Part shown: positions 1 to 11,822 of the stretch, piece after piece | How the letters are laid out: every line of letters begins with the position of its first letter | Numbering within the stretch: the first letter of the stretch is position 1 | Assembly: GCF_954871325.1 (NCBI RefSeq) | Contig: NC_088776.1 | Location: 1,743,985 to 1,807,984 of the forward strand | DNA length: 64,000 nt | Direction of reading: 5' to 3' | Source of the DNA: Gordionus sp. m RMFG-2023 | Taxonomy: Eukaryota; Nematomorpha; Gordioida; Chordodea; Parachordodidae | Made by a program: the position numbers and the translations under genes | The notes under the pieces: generated by a model | The model's input: only the letters and a program-made list of their open reading frames with translations | Databases searched by the model: none | Told to the model about the DNA's origin: nothing

Positions 1-405
1 CTAGGGATAGAAAACACTCTTGTTTATTAAAGTGAGTTTTTTTTAAAAAAATGCTTTAAATAATGGGTAAATTATTGTCAAGATATCAAGAATCTTAAAT
101 TTGAATAGAATAAAATAAAATACATCTACGTTTATTGTAAATTTAGGGGGGTTGGTCATAGAAAGATATATGATTTTATATAAAAAATTTTAAACACAAA
201 ATATCGAAACGAAAGGTATTAACTAGTTAGTATATACATTTAAAGATTAATTGACAGTATATTATAGACATCTTATATTATTTCTAAAATTGGTAACCAG
301 ATTCAAACATAAAATTAAAAAATGGAATACACGTCGCTTATAAAAATAATGCCAATACTAAAAGTTCGCTTTTAAATTTTGTAAAGAAACAAAAATTTCA
401 GACAT
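1..405. other. AT-rich non-coding stretch
   Basis: I see no convincing open frame or named repeat here. It lies upstream of a short exon-like block at 406-453. Confidence 0.4.
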
Positions 406-453
406 TACCTCTCCCAATTAGAGTGCGTCTTTGGGAATCATCTCGTTTTTAAT
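406..453 (+). other. Possible terminal exon, 15 codons plus stop
   Basis: A strong acceptor-like run (aaaaatttcag) is followed by an open frame reading TLPLPIRVRLWESSR-F and then a stop. Its base composition is much less AT-biased than the flanks. It could be the last exon of a gene starting left of the window, or a transposon scrap. The reverse strand has a donor-like GAG/GTAATG across the same block. I do not recognise the peptide. Confidence 0.22.
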
Positions 454-1363
454 TTTTTTGTTTTTTATATCTTTTAAAATAGAATAAATATGTTTAAAAT
501 TTTATCAATGGCCTAAAATATGGTTTTATTCATTAATTTTGGAAATTTTTCAGGCATTTTTTTGAAATATAGAAAGAGCTCTCTGATGTTTTATAAATAG
601 AAGTAGAACATTTTAAAGTAGTTTTGTCAATTTAAAATGAATGAAAGAAAATTTTAATATAGATTAATTGTATTAAAATTATCATGAAAATCTCTAAAGA
701 AACAGATATCATTAATTTTCAAAAATCAGATTTTATCTGTAAGAATAGAAGATAAAATTTTTTTATTTATGAAGACTATATTTTTTCAAAAAATAAATAC
801 TAATTTTATTAATAATTTATAAGAAGTTTTAACATTTTTAGTTATTTATATTTAGAGTTTGCGTATTTTTTTAATTAGACGAAGACAAGATATTAAAAAA
901 CAAATAATTTTAATACATAATATTATTACATGGAGTAGAGGGTTATCCCCAACCCTTTCTATCATGTATATGTCTCTGAGTTGAGTAATGCGCTTCCTTA
1001 GAAAACCGTTAATAATGATTAAAAAACAATTTTATTTTTAAAAAAAGTATTAAAATATTGCAGAAATTTAATTTAGCATAAAATATCAGTTAATGAGGTT
1101 CTTGCAAACCCTGGAGTATTCTAAAATCATTTATTTAAAAGAATTTATAATTTTTTTATTTCAATGATAAATTTCTTAATTCTCGGAACAAGCCCGTTGC
1201 CATATAAATATTATCTAAACCTCGAGATGATTCCAAATGAATGCTAATCTGTGCCATCTTTTGCCGTAATCTAAAAAAATATTTGTATAACACTAATACC
1301 TATCATTTAGGGCTCTCGGATTTCCATTAATAAAAGAATTCTATATAATTTTTTTACATTCAG
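454..1363. promoter_or_regulatory. 5' flank of FN3 copy A with blocks conserved in copies B and C
   Basis: No exon could be proven. Short blocks recur, reversed, upstream of copies B and C: one around 735-775 (containing atgaagact), one around 930-975 (containing ggttatccccaacc) and one around 1075-1125 (tgaggttcttgcaaaccctg). The second block is followed in all three copies by a donor-like GTATATG, so it may be an upstream or untranslated exon. Exon i needs an upstream exon ending in phase 1, and I could not place one. Confidence 0.3.
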
Positions 1364-4300
1364 AGAAACTTTTGCTCGAGCGCAATAGAAAGTGCTGCAG
1401 AATGAGTAATGAATCGATTCACGGAATAAGAAACCTAAAACTCGTAGGATCGGATACCGTTAATAGTACTTCCACTTATGACTTAACGGTAAGATTTATG
1501 GTTCCCTTGTCACCCCTTCCTAATCATCCAATAGAAGGCTACTTTTATACATTGTACAAATACGCGAATGACGGAATCAACCATGGCGATACAGTTGAAA
1601 ATAATCAAATCTCATTAGTAGATGTTAATCAGGTTTTTTTAAAATTAAATTTCAAATTAACAATTAACTATTATTTAATGATAATTATATTATATATTAT
1701 TTTAATTAGATCAACTTAGAATTCCTTGTTAGAAATTTAGAGAAAAGCGTCAAATATTTCATAAATGTTTTCGTCATTTATCATGGTTTTGGGCCTAAAG
1801 GCGAGTTCGGTGCTAAGCAAACATTCAAATGTATATTTTATTATTCATGTTAATTTTATAATTTTTATATTTCAATACAAATTTAAAAGCATTTCATATT
1901 TTATTATTCATGTTAATTTTATAATTTTTATATTTCAAATACAAATTTAAAAGCATTTTATTACCATATCTGTCTAAAAAAGACATGGTCTTTGGTGAAA
2001 ATTAAATTATAAAGAACCAATAATATGGGACATATATATTATATCAGAGTTGTTCAAAGATACTTTTTAAATAGATACCGATGGTAAAAGTGCAAAAAAA
2101 TATGGCTGCATATACAGTTATAAATTTTTTTTTACAATGTAACTAAATATAGATAAACTACCCTTAAGATACATTTTTAAAGTGGCTCATGTCTAATTTA
2201 GATATATAATAAAACTTTAATATTATAGTGGGTTTAAAATTTTTTTTTAATGATTTAATATTCAAATATATAAAATATATTAAAAAAATAATAATTTTTA
2301 TTCAACAATTCATATATAAAATTTTAAAAAAATTTTGCCAGCCCCGGCCCGACCCTAATTTATTAATTTTTATAATTACTCAAAATAAACGGCATATGTT
2401 ATTTGGCGTCTACTTTCTATAAATAAAATCATCATATTTTTTTTATTTTACATAAAAACATAAAAATTGATAAATTTAGATATATTTTAAAAATATTTCT
2501 AAGGCCCAATCCGACCCAGCTCTAATTTTCTTAAAAAATATTAAGACCGACGCCGGGTTTGGGCTCTAATATAAGTAGTAAAAACATTTTTTCAACCATA
2601 CTAAAATGTAACAAAGACAATTGACAGCAAAATGGTGTTATACTTTGTGAATAATGACTCCCTAATTTTTAGGATTCTTGTGTTAAAATGTAATTTTTTT
2701 TAGCGAGCTTAAATTTTTTTTTTTATTAAATTTAATATCGAATATACAATTAAATAATAATTGTTATATTTTCAACAAATACTTAAACAAATATGATATA
2801 AGTAGGTTTTAAATAATTATAAAATTCTTAAATTTTTTCCCCCTTATTTATATGTAAAGACAAGCAAAGGAGAGAAAAGGGATAGAAAATTTTTTTTTGG
2901 TTGATTTATATTTGAAGTAGAATTCCATCATAGAACAATCTTGGGGTTGTTGACAATATTATAAGCTTTCTTTACAGTTTTGGCTTATAGCATACTAAAC
3001 TTTTACATCTTCTCCTATTTTTACTTGTATCTTTTCTGAAATGAGATATTTTTTTTTACTTTATACCTATATCACTACAGACAAAGGTTATAATTATATT
3101 CAAAGAGAAGAGAAGAGAAGAGATATTTGGATAATCTTTAAATATAGTGAAATCACGAATGTTATAATTTTTTTAAGAGTGAAATTTAATTTGATAAGTA
3201 TATCCAAATTTGTATCATTATTCACATCCACTAAGAGGTGCTGAAAAAAATAATTGATATTTGAAATTATTTGCATATATTTTACAAGTTACTGTTTACA
3301 ATTAAGATGACTTTGATATATTAATCAACTAAAATTTTAAATACCATTTTGTCATCATCTATTGCGTAAAATAAAAATTCTTGGTTTTGTTTTTTTGAAA
3401 TGAAATAAAAACTCGGACATAGTATTTAATGAATTTAATTCAAACATTAATTTAAAAAGTAAACAAAATATATCTTAAAATAAATATGGCTATCTCGAAA
3501 TGTGTATCTAATTTCATAAAAGTATACCTAGATAACAATAAATACAACATTTTGGAATTTAGATTCAACAACTCTGGTATTTATAATACGTGTGAAATCT
3601 TATTTATTGAGTTACAGGCTTGAAATAATGTGTGAGGGAAAAAAATAAATTTTATATTACTAGGAAAAACGAAAATTTATATTATGGAAGGTTAAAAGTA
3701 AAATACAATTATTTACCTATTAGACAATGGAATTCCGTTGTAGTTATTATGTTATTAAGTTTATTTTGTTAATGTAAATATAAAGTTAACTCAATATTAG
3801 ATATGTAAAATGATACATTTTATATATATTTTAAAAAAAAAACAGATCAAAATTCGTCAAAGAAGATCATAATTGGTGCGTGTTAAAAAAAAAATCAAAA
3901 AGAATTCGTAAAAATTTGTTTATAAACTCGTATTGGGGAAAATTGCTAGAAAGATTCACCATATTAATAATGTTTCTAATTTATTAAAATCTATATTTCG
4001 TTAAAAAAATTCTAAAGTGAGTGATAACTATTTAAAAAGTAGCCATAAAAAAATGGGTATAAGTGAACTTAATGAAAATGAAACTATATGTAGTATATAT
4101 AATATATAAAAATTATTTGAACAGATACCCTTGGTCCTAGAATAATTAGCACGGTGGGCAAATTAAATTTGGGGACTAAATATAAGAGACTATATGACGT
4201 AATAGTGAATTGGAGTATAGATCAATTAAAAAATAAAGTGTTTTTTAAAAATATTGTTAATTACCATGTTGAACTGTGGCCTACCCATCTGGACATGATT

Positions 4301-4737
4301 GCACATAGACAACTCCAACGTGTACAAGAAGTATAATTAACAAATTTTATTTTATATTGGAATTGAGACTTATGCCTCAATATTAGAGTATGGACATCAC
4401 ATTTTAATTACTGTGATTTTATAAAATCCCAGTAAATAGGTTCTAGATTGTACAAATAGACAGATTTCAAAATTGAATCTTTAATTTTGAAACTTACTTA
4501 ATAAAATATTACTTTTATTACCAATATGCCTTAAACGCAGCAATAATTTTATTAGAGATTATTATAGAATATTATAATTAATTTTTTTTTATATGATAGA
4601 ATGTCACAGTTACATTTCGTAAAGTTATTCCACATCTCGAATACAGAATAACGGTAGCCCTCTCATTTAGAGATGAACACCAAAATCTGACTCTTAGAGA
4701 CCATGTAGCCGATTGGGTCTACATAAACTTACCTTAA
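1364..4737 (+). CDS. FN3-like domain protein, copy A (four exons, 5' end missing)
   Basis: Exons: i 1364-1632, ii 1710-1830, iii 4125-4330, iv 4600-4737 (TAA). Every junction is AG/GT and the phases match: i starts in phase 1 and ends in phase 0, ii runs 0 to 1, iii runs 1 to 0, iv starts in 0. Exons i+ii give one roughly 130-residue domain and iii+iv another of about 114. Both read like FN3 sandwiches: B-strand YDLTVRF, C-strand GYFYTLYKY, F-strand VKYFINVFVIYHGF; then YDVIVNWSID, NYHVELWP and LEYRITVAL. A phase-1 border with an internal intron is common for extracellular FN3 domains. No transmembrane segment is seen, so I infer a secreted or surface protein. The first exon with the start codon is not found. 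Exons ii to iii are separated by a 2.3-kb intron holding a MITE. Confidence 0.6.
1836..1962. repeat. Two-unit tandem repeat, about 63 bp each
   Basis: Two nearly identical units beginning ttttattattcatgttaatt lie directly after the exon ii donor of FN3 copy A. They are absent from the matching place in copies B and C, so the duplication is local and later. Confidence 0.7.
2045..3576. mobile_element. MITE family 1 (cagagttgttc ends) in the middle intron of copy A
   Basis: The ends read cagagttgttc and caacaactctg, a terminal inverted repeat with the CAG start common in hAT-like elements. The body matches, in opposite orientation, the elements in the introns of copies B and C. This copy is longer because another GGCCC-rich repeat (2337-2566) and further sequence lie inside it. 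No transposase is visible. I could not define a clean target duplication. Confidence 0.6.
2337..2566. repeat. GGCCCGACCC-type dispersed repeat, copy 1
   Basis: The repeat has C-rich left (ccccggcccgaccc) and G-rich right (gccgggtttgggctc) ends around an AT core containing ggcgtctac and aataaaatca. A second copy lies at 35636-35873 with the same order of parts. It is probably a non-autonomous DNA transposon or its remnant, nested inside MITE family 1. Confidence 0.55.
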
Positions 4738-5329
4738 ATATTGAATAGAGATTAATAGTTTTATAATACTTTTATAAGTCCATTTTTTTAAATAATAATT
4801 TATTATAAACTATACAATAATCATTCATTCTCAAAATAACCTTGATATTTATATTATAATTTGAATAATGATAATATAAAAATAAATAATATACGAGATA
4901 ATAGCCTTCAAACATAGTCAAATTATGAACAAGTATAACAAAAAGATTGCAACATTTATATCAAAAATGTATATAATCAGTTTATTAGATTAAACACACA
5001 TTCAAAAAAATGTAATAGTACATATTATATGTTAGCGTCAATCATTTTTGAGCGCGTTTTTTTAAATTTAAAAATCGGATTTTACCGGAAATATATTCTG
5101 TCATGTTTGTAATACCTATCTTATAAATTATAGACAATTTTGCTGTTTATTATTTATTTTCTTAAATCAATTTATATAAAATTTCCTGTGGTAGGGTGGA
5201 TTACGCCCAAAATATAAATTAAACTTCGCGCTATTTGATTTAACCTAAGAATCAGTGAGTTTGGGATCTAATAAAATGAGTATTTCTTCTCATCTCATAT
5301 AAATATTGGCCCTCATCTTTTTATAGCCT
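4738..5329. other. Non-coding flank of FN3 copy A
   Basis: The first part is the probable 3' UTR and shows some likeness to the downstream flank of copy C. An 85-bp block near 5265-5350 (containing aataaaatgagtatt) returns at 5670-5755 on the far side of a retrotransposon fragment. Confidence 0.4.
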
Positions 5330-5755
5330 GAACCACGTAGTTAGGTAAAAAACTAAAAGAAACTTATTGGCTACATCGTGTGTTGCCCTATGTATCTATA
5401 AGATTATACCAACACAAATTATATTTTTACACCGATCGTTATCTCTTCCCTTGGACATATGCCAAGCGGAACTTTAAAGTTTTTAAAAAATATAGGGGAT
5501 AAGACAAGAGCCCTTACATCAGAACCTAAAGAATTTTATTTTTTAAAACAAAACCTTCAAATCACAATTTTAAAATATAATTACTCATGTTTTTTGGGTT
5601 AGGGTTAGGTTATTGGGTTATTTTATATTTGATGTGATATTAGACTAATTAATAAATGTAGTTGGTTTGTGGGATTCTAATAAAATGAGTATTTATTCTC
5701 ATCTAATATAAATAATAGCACCTATCTTTGTAGAACATGAACCACTTAGTTCAAT
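5265..5755. repeat. Direct repeats of about 85 bp flanking a retrotransposon fragment
   Basis: The arms are about 5265-5350 and 5670-5755. Both contain aataaaatgagtattt, then tctcat, then aacca and cgtagtt or cttagtt. They are too long and too diverged for an ordinary target duplication, so a dispersed repeat or local duplication is more likely. Confidence 0.5.
5330..5612 (+). mobile_element. 5'-truncated non-LTR retrotransposon tail (C-terminal end)
   Basis: An open stretch from about 5420 reads FTPIVISSLG, then GTLKFLKNIGDKTRA, then PKEFYFLKQNLQI and ends CFLG-stop. It lines up with the minus-strand C-terminal piece at 49673-49855 (FLPLIATTLISFG, FFKELGKRIS, YYLRQRLALNII). This is the C-terminal end of the same element family, found without the rest of the reverse transcriptase. 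Confidence 0.5.
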
Positions 5756-5924
5756 AAAATCAAATAGTAGGAGATATCTGTTCTTAAAATTTAAACAGCT
5801 CTCACAGAGTTTTGCTACTTAACCTTTTAATTCTTTAAATCGCCACCACCAAGCTTAATAATATATAAGTAAAAGTTTTGAATTTTAATTCGATTGGTAT
5901 TCCTAGTTACCTGATTTTAGGTGC

Positions 5925-6593
5925 TGATTGGTCTAAAGCAGATAGTTTTTAACGAAATATGGAGTTCCAATCCTTACAGTGTAACCCTAAGACGAGATCA
6001 TTTGACACATCCAGAATTATTTATGTAGATCAAAATGTCGTCTAACTATATCTGAAAATTTATGAAAATTTTATAAAGGGCCAGGGCAGTTTTTACAAAT
6101 AAAAGATTATAATTTACAATGTTTTCGCTATCACCCGAAAAATTTCCTGATAGGTATGCCTCTGACTGCAGAAATATTAAACGCATGCTTAGTTCTCCCT
6201 TATTTTAAAAATGGATATAAAAACCGATCAAACTATTTCGCCACTCCAACTCCATAATAATTCCGCTTATAATTAATTTTCCATTCATAAGTTCTAAATT
6301 AAACTCAAGATGAAGTTAAATTATTGCCAAATGGTCAATTCTCCCCTCTCTCTCTCCAAAAAATATTAAGCTAAATATTAATGCTTTAGAAATGGGTTCC
6401 AGTTTTTTTTCTTCCATTTCTTTCACAATTATCCGATATAAACGTTTAGATAAACAAGTTCGTTCTTATCCTGAGTTCATCTAACAACGGCATCCTGGCC
6501 CATAAATTGGGGAATGATCTCTATCCTTTAACTCTAAACTCTTTTAATTTGATAAGCATGAGAAATATAAAGCGCAGCTCTGTTAACATGTAA
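5925..6593 (+). other. Coding-like remnant, identity unknown
   Basis: Several plus-strand stretches read like protein in different frames: one near 5935-6030 (VFNEIWSSNPYSV), one near 6120-6200 (MFSLSPEKF), one near 6170-6260 (LNACLVLPYF) and one at 6450-6593 (KFVLILSSSNNG) that ends in a stop. The last starts right after gtttag and has a donor-like ATGTAAGAG at its end, so it could be a true exon. As a whole the region looks like a decayed gene or transposon. No family was recognised. Confidence 0.28.
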
Positions 6594-8349
6594 GAGACAG
6601 AGAGTCTAAAGAATTGTAATTAATAAAATGATATACAATCGAGTTACTGTAGTCCTAAAACTGACTGAAAAGGCGCACTATTATTCAAAAAAAAACAAGC
6701 CTGATATATAGATAAGGGGCACGTAGAAATAGAAATTTTTATTTTAAATTTTAGTCAAAGGAAATTTGAGCATATATTTTTTTTGTAAACAGCTTATTGA
6801 ACTGTAACAGAACCCCTTTTACCGAATTTCTAAAAATTATTCACACTTTTGTTTACTCCCCCCCAACCCTTCATCACATAAACTTGAAACTATTTTTAAA
6901 ACAAACAGTTTCAAAAAGATTCCATTTCTCCAAGGATATTTCCTATTCTCCCTTCCTTACGATCTTCTATGTGTGATGCAATGATTTCTTTATTTATTTT
7001 GATTTTAAATTTTTTTCATGTATAGTCAGCGTCTACATGACAGGAATTTCAGTGATTGCCCCCCCCCTCTAAAGCCTATGACTACCACCCTAAAATATTT
7101 TAGCCAACTTTGGCGGCGATGTTTTTACATTATTAATTATCCCTTTTTAATCTTTAAAAAGAATTAAAGTATTTTAGCTCTATTAACCAACTATCAAAAT
7201 ATTGTGAATATAAAAGGGTTAATTTTTAGATCATGAATTCAATTAAAAACCCCCTCATTTACAACGTATGCATTATTGTAGCATATTATTTGGCATGAAT
7301 ATGAGTTTGCAGAGAATGTCTAACCCTTTTTAAATTACATTTAAAATAACCCCCTCTCCGCATGTAGACACTTTGTATAATTATTATATATACATTATAA
7401 AATTATTTTACAATCAAATTTATGAAAACCTGAAAAGAATTAATGTAATAAATATCCAAATATTAAATAATAATAAAATATAAAGTAACGAGTAAAACGT
7501 GAAATAAAATGTAACTTAGCTACTATTCACTACCACGGCACTCTACTAAGTACCCCTAATTTTTGAATTAAAAAGAATTAAGTTCTTTTTGATATTTGTT
7601 CTTCTTTAAAAAAAAACATTTCAAGAATATTGTTTCTGAAAAATTTTTCTAAACTATGGAGTATGGATTTAAATTTCAAATTTATGCAAAACTCCTAGTT
7701 ATATAAGTTCAAGTTTAAAATTTTTTTTTTCACTGTCATTAGACTTTCAATCAATATGTGTTAAGAAAAAGAAAAAATAATATTATTTTTAATCTCTTCA
7801 GATTGTACGGTAAACCCCCCCCCCCCTTCACCCCTCACCCTAAAAATTACGCGAATCCCACTGAAGAACAGCCAATAAATTGTAATGGGGGTAATCTTGT
7901 ATTGATCAGCTGTTCTTTCCAACCCAACTCTTAAATTTCCCTGAACCAAAAGGAACATCTAAAAAACAAACTAAGTAATTAAAATATCTCTTCTGATAAC
8001 ATTTTACCAATTACCAATCATATCAAAAAAAACACCACTTAACCACTTTTTCGTAAAACTCGTCTTATCATGCTTTAGATATCTATGGCTTTCAAATCTA
8101 TTAAACTCATGTTAGAAACCACGAGAAGGCTTTTTAAATCACATTCTAAAGGCCAGTCTTACCGGAAAATTTTTTTTTTACTTTACATAATTTAATTATT
8201 TAGTTTTTGTATAATATACTTTTTTTCCCCCATATTTATTAAATCAAAAAAGCACTTTATCTCATCTTATAAAAAAAAAAACAATAAATTAATAATCGAT
8301 CAAATATTTGATATCCGTTTCGTGCAAACGGAAATTTTAGATTATTTGC
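6594..8349. other. Non-coding AT-rich region with short C tracts
   Basis: I see poly-C runs near 7060 and 7815 and no supported gene. The minus-strand 65-codon frame over the poly-C run at about 7810-7950 has low-complexity glycine codons and is not convincing. Confidence 0.45.
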
Positions 8350-8350
8350 C

Positions 8351-8453
8351 TAACGGATAGTGTTGTTAAAAAGGCGGATTCGGGTCGATTTTTAAAACGG
8401 CCCTATTAAGATTTTAGATAAACCGACTCGAAGGGCATATTTACAATACTGCG
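8351..8453. mobile_element. MITE family 2 (gtgttgttaaac ends), short diverged copy
   Basis: It begins tagtgttgttaaaaaggc and ends near tttacaatactgcg, an imperfect inverted match to its start and to the better copies at 9321, 9945, 30710 and 31350. It has no coding capacity. Confidence 0.35.
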
Positions 8454-9320
8454 TATAACAAATATTACATTTTTTTATTCTATTCGATTCGACTTTTGGA
8501 AACCTAATTTCCTAATTTCCTCTAAAAAATATATTAATATTCTAGAATATTTAATGCGATAAAAAATCTGTTCAGTCAGCAATCATATTTTCTCTCTTAA
8601 AAAAAAAAAAAATCGTTAACCCCGAAAATTAAAAAAAATTAGGAAAAATAAATTATTTTAGCCAATCAAAAATGATGTAACTTTAAAAATTATAAAAAAA
8701 TATTATATTATGAAAAGTAGAAAAAAAACCTTATTCAAACAAAAAAGTTCATTTATAAAAATATAATATATAAAAAATGTTGCAAAAAGGCAGTTATAGA
8801 TATATATTTATCACTAAAACCAGTCATAACAAAGGTAAAAATTCTTTCTCAATTTACTCATATTTCTAAAAAAAAATATTATAAAAAATGTATATAAAAA
8901 AATACAGAAAATATTGCTATTATTACAGAATGAGAGGGTGTAGGGGTTAATACTAATGTAGTGTACAATTTTTTAGTTGAAAGAAATATTATTCCCCTGT
9001 ATTAGGGTTAGGGCCCGATAATCGAGTATAACTATTCAGAAATGTTATTTGGAGCTTAAACATTTACAGGATGGTAAATATAATTCTTAAAAACTTCTTA
9101 ATAATTTTTTTTATTAATTAATCAATAGAAGAGCTATGCTAAGCGTATGGTTAAATTAAAGCCTATCGGGCTTGGAAAGGGGAGGTACCTGGGCCTATAG
9201 ACCGTGGCAAGGTGGGCTTATCAGCCTTGTATTATTTGAAAAAAGAACGCGAGTTTGTATATTTACAAATCATATAACGTTTTTATTGCAATATGTATTA
9301 TATGTATATATATATATAGG
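8454..9320. other. Non-coding stretch with one GC-rich island
   Basis: Most is AT-rich. An island at about 9145-9225 (containing ggaggtacctgggcctatag) has base composition unlike its surroundings and may be the remnant of an unrecognised element. No open frame could be defended. Confidence 0.35.
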
Positions 9321-9464
9321 TGGTGTTGTTAAACAGCTCGTCTAACGGCTAACTCAATAATTCCATAGAAGGAACAAAGGTCTAGACATATATAAACGAA
9401 ATCTCGAGGTTTATGCAAAATTTTTTTGGCTAAAATATTGAGTTAGCCCGTTTAACAACACTAT
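9321..9464. mobile_element. MITE family 2, good copy
   Basis: The ends are tggtgttgttaaac and gtttaacaacacta. Long sub-terminal inverted repeats include cggctaactcaata on the left and tattgagttagcccg on the right. At 144 bp with no coding potential it is a typical miniature inverted-repeat element. Confidence 0.7.
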
Positions 9465-9944
9465 AAGTAAAATAAAGCAAAGAAGCCTGATTAGGTATAC
9501 CTTCTTTAAGAAAAAATTAGCTCGCTAATAACTCTCATTTCCTTATATTTTGCTACTTTAGTTTCTACTTTAAAAAAAAAATTAGATCTGTATCGCCCCG
9601 AAAGTGAGAACTTATAACTTACTATGACGCAGCCTTAAAAACTATAATTTTTTAAATGGTGAGATTAAATCTTTAGTAATCCTCGGGAATATATAAGTAG
9701 GAAAAAAAAATTTTATTTGAAAGATTACAAAATTTAAGATTTAAATGGAAGATTAAGATCCAGTCTAAACACAAAATATTGATTCTTTATCAGGAAAGAT
9801 TATTTTCGCGAATCACGAAACATTTTTCGGAATTTTGAGTAAAATTTTAATCATTTATTTTTGATCTTTAAAAGATGAAAAAAATTTTCTTTTATTTTGA
9901 AGATTTTTAAACTTTGTTTAACTAGGTGTATGGTGATATTACTA

Positions 9945-10140
9945 CTATTGTTGTTAAACTGCTCGTTTTAAGCCGATATTTTTTAAAACGGCTAACTCAA
10001 TATTTCATCCAGAAAAAAAATATAACGCGAGACTTAAGATTTTTATTGTAGATAAGCACATAGATTAGGACATTTATTAGAAAAATCTTGAGATTTAGCG
10101 CATTCCAAATATTGAGTTAGCCATTGTCGTTTAATATACA
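9945..10140. mobile_element. MITE family 2, diverged copy
   Basis: The left end is ttgttgttaaactgctcg followed by cggctaactcaatatttc. The right part reads attgagttagcc, then gtcgtttaatata. The layout matches the copy at 9321-9464 with a longer core. Confidence 0.6.
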
Positions 10141-10340
10141 CTAATACCTATATCATTTGAAAATTGTTCTTTCCATTTTGTTAATATATTTTCTTTTCGG
10201 TAAATAATTTTCTTATTTATTTTTGTGCAAATAATGTTATTTTTTTATTTTTTATTATTATTATAGTTATCAAAAATCTTGCCACGTATAATCAAAACTT
10301 TATAAAAATAATAGGAGAAAAAAAAAAATTAATTCATTTT

Positions 10341-10420
10341 ATAATTTTATTTTTGTATAAAATTTTTAAAAATATAATTTTATTTTTGTATAAAATTTTT
10401 AAAAATATAATTTTATTTTT
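10341..10420. repeat. 33-bp tandem repeat, about 2.4 units
   Basis: The unit begins ataattttatttttgtataa and ends aatttttaaaaat. Two exact units and part of a third lie just upstream of the secreted-peptide candidate. Confidence 0.75.
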
Positions 10421-10482
10421 AAATATTATAAATTAAATTAAAATAAATCTTTTATAGAATTTTTATTTTTTTTTTAAAAAAA

Positions 10483-10814
10483 ATGAATAATTATCTTCCC
10501 TTTTTCCTTATTTTTGGATTGGTCATAATATTCTGTCAATACAATGGTGAGTAACTAAAATAAATTTTTATTAAAATAACCATTATTAGATTTAAATTAT
10601 GTAATTTTTTTTGAACATTATAAATTTTTATAATTTTTAAGTAATTAAGAGCGAAGTTTGAGTGTGTAGAAAGAATTTTCTGATCTTCATATTTAAAACT
10701 ATCTTAATTAGATGAATAATAAAGAACCCTTTATAAATACCGAATAATTTTTATTAATATATTATTTACATTTTAGCCGTTGATAGCCGGATAGGAGGTA
10801 AACATGCTGGATAA
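10483..10814 (+). CDS. Candidate small secreted peptide, two exons (10483-10546, 10777-10814)
   Basis: ATG at 10483 opens MNNYLPFFLIFGLVIIFC, a convincing signal peptide. It is followed by QYN and a consensus donor (G/GTGAGT at 10546/10547), phase 1. After a 230-bp intron the acceptor ttacattttag/CC at 10776/10777 continues in frame (A-VDSRIGGKHAG) to TAA at 10812-10814, giving 33 residues. A second donor-like site (GGAG/GTAAAC at 10797/10798) would make the second exon a 21-bp phase-1 microexon of a longer gene. AATAAA lies at 10898. Both splice sites and the hydrophobic start are seen; the function is unknown and the gene itself is an inference. Confidence 0.38.
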
Positions 10815-11639
10815 TTTTAAATCTTTTCTTATATTTCAAAAAAAAAATTTTCTTTTGGGAAAAATAATATTTTTGATCTTTAATTTTTCTTATCATAATA
10901 AATAATTATCCCAAATTAATTTAATCTTTTTGGTGTAAGTAACTCTCTGCTCAGATTTGGTTTCATAAAAAATTGTTCGATCTTGGGGGGCTTAGGGGCA
11001 ATAAAATACTTTAATTTATTGAAATTGCTAAACACTTTTTGATATACTAAACTTAAATCATATTGGAATGTCGGACTGGAATATGTAGGCAAATAATTTT
11101 CTGATAGTGAAAAGCATTTTCATAATAAAATGCCTTAATTATTTTATTTAATGCGTGATTCATTTACGCTATGTACAAATAAACTATTTCATAAAAAAAA
11201 TAATGATATAGCTTTATTTAATTTATCCATATCATATGAGGATTTAAACGATATTTTAAAAGTATCGTCCCGAAAAGATTTGGGAGAAGAGATCCATAAA
11301 ATCTTGAAGCTCTGACCTAAAACGATTGAATTATATCTGTAATTGCAATGGATTTCTCCTTTCCTTAATACATAATTTATGGCGTATTTTTTTTTAATAT
11401 AATATTTTGATTATTATTATTATATTTAATTCATCGAAAAACAAAATAATATTCATAACTTTAATTATAATAAAAAAATTAAATAAGTAGAGATCTTTCT
11501 GTTCGTCCAACTTTCTGAGCATAGATCCTCCTTTCTGCATTTAAATCTTAACCTTGAATGACATATTGTTGGTGGTTAGAGAGGGAAAATCGCTAAATAA
11601 ACCGACATCCCTAGGCTATTCCATATTGACTCCCGTTTC
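10815..11639. other. Non-coding stretch
   Basis: No supported exon or named repeat was found. It contains the possible poly(A) signal at 10898. Confidence 0.4.
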
Positions 11640-11822
11640 CAGTCCTCCACTTTCACCAAACTAGCATTCGTATTCTTCCTAGAAGACCTACAAAAACTGA
11701 TCTCAGCTAAAACACGTGACCCAAGGGAGATCATACAGAAAATAGTTATCCAAATATTTTTGAAAACAGCTCTTCCACTCTCTGAAGGGTCATTTACCTA
11801 ACGATTATATTAGTAATTTTGT
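11640..11822 (+). mobile_element. Non-LTR retrotransposon fragment, C-terminal end
   Basis: A frame reads FHIDSRFQSSTFTKLAFVFF, then LEDLQKLISAKTRDPREIIQ and on to a stop near 11802. This matches the order FFKELGKRIS..T.DP.E seen in the minus-strand copy at 49673-49855. It is a short isolated tail of the family. Confidence 0.45.

Noticed and set aside
1633-1719. Reading FN3 exon i straight on past 1632 as a single open frame
   Set aside because: The sequence after the GTTTTT donor is AT-rich and not conserved, while splicing to exon ii keeps conserved protein in all three copies.
9145-9225. GC-rich island as a tRNA or other structural RNA
   Set aside because: No T-arm GTTCGANNC motif or cloverleaf pairing could be drawn.
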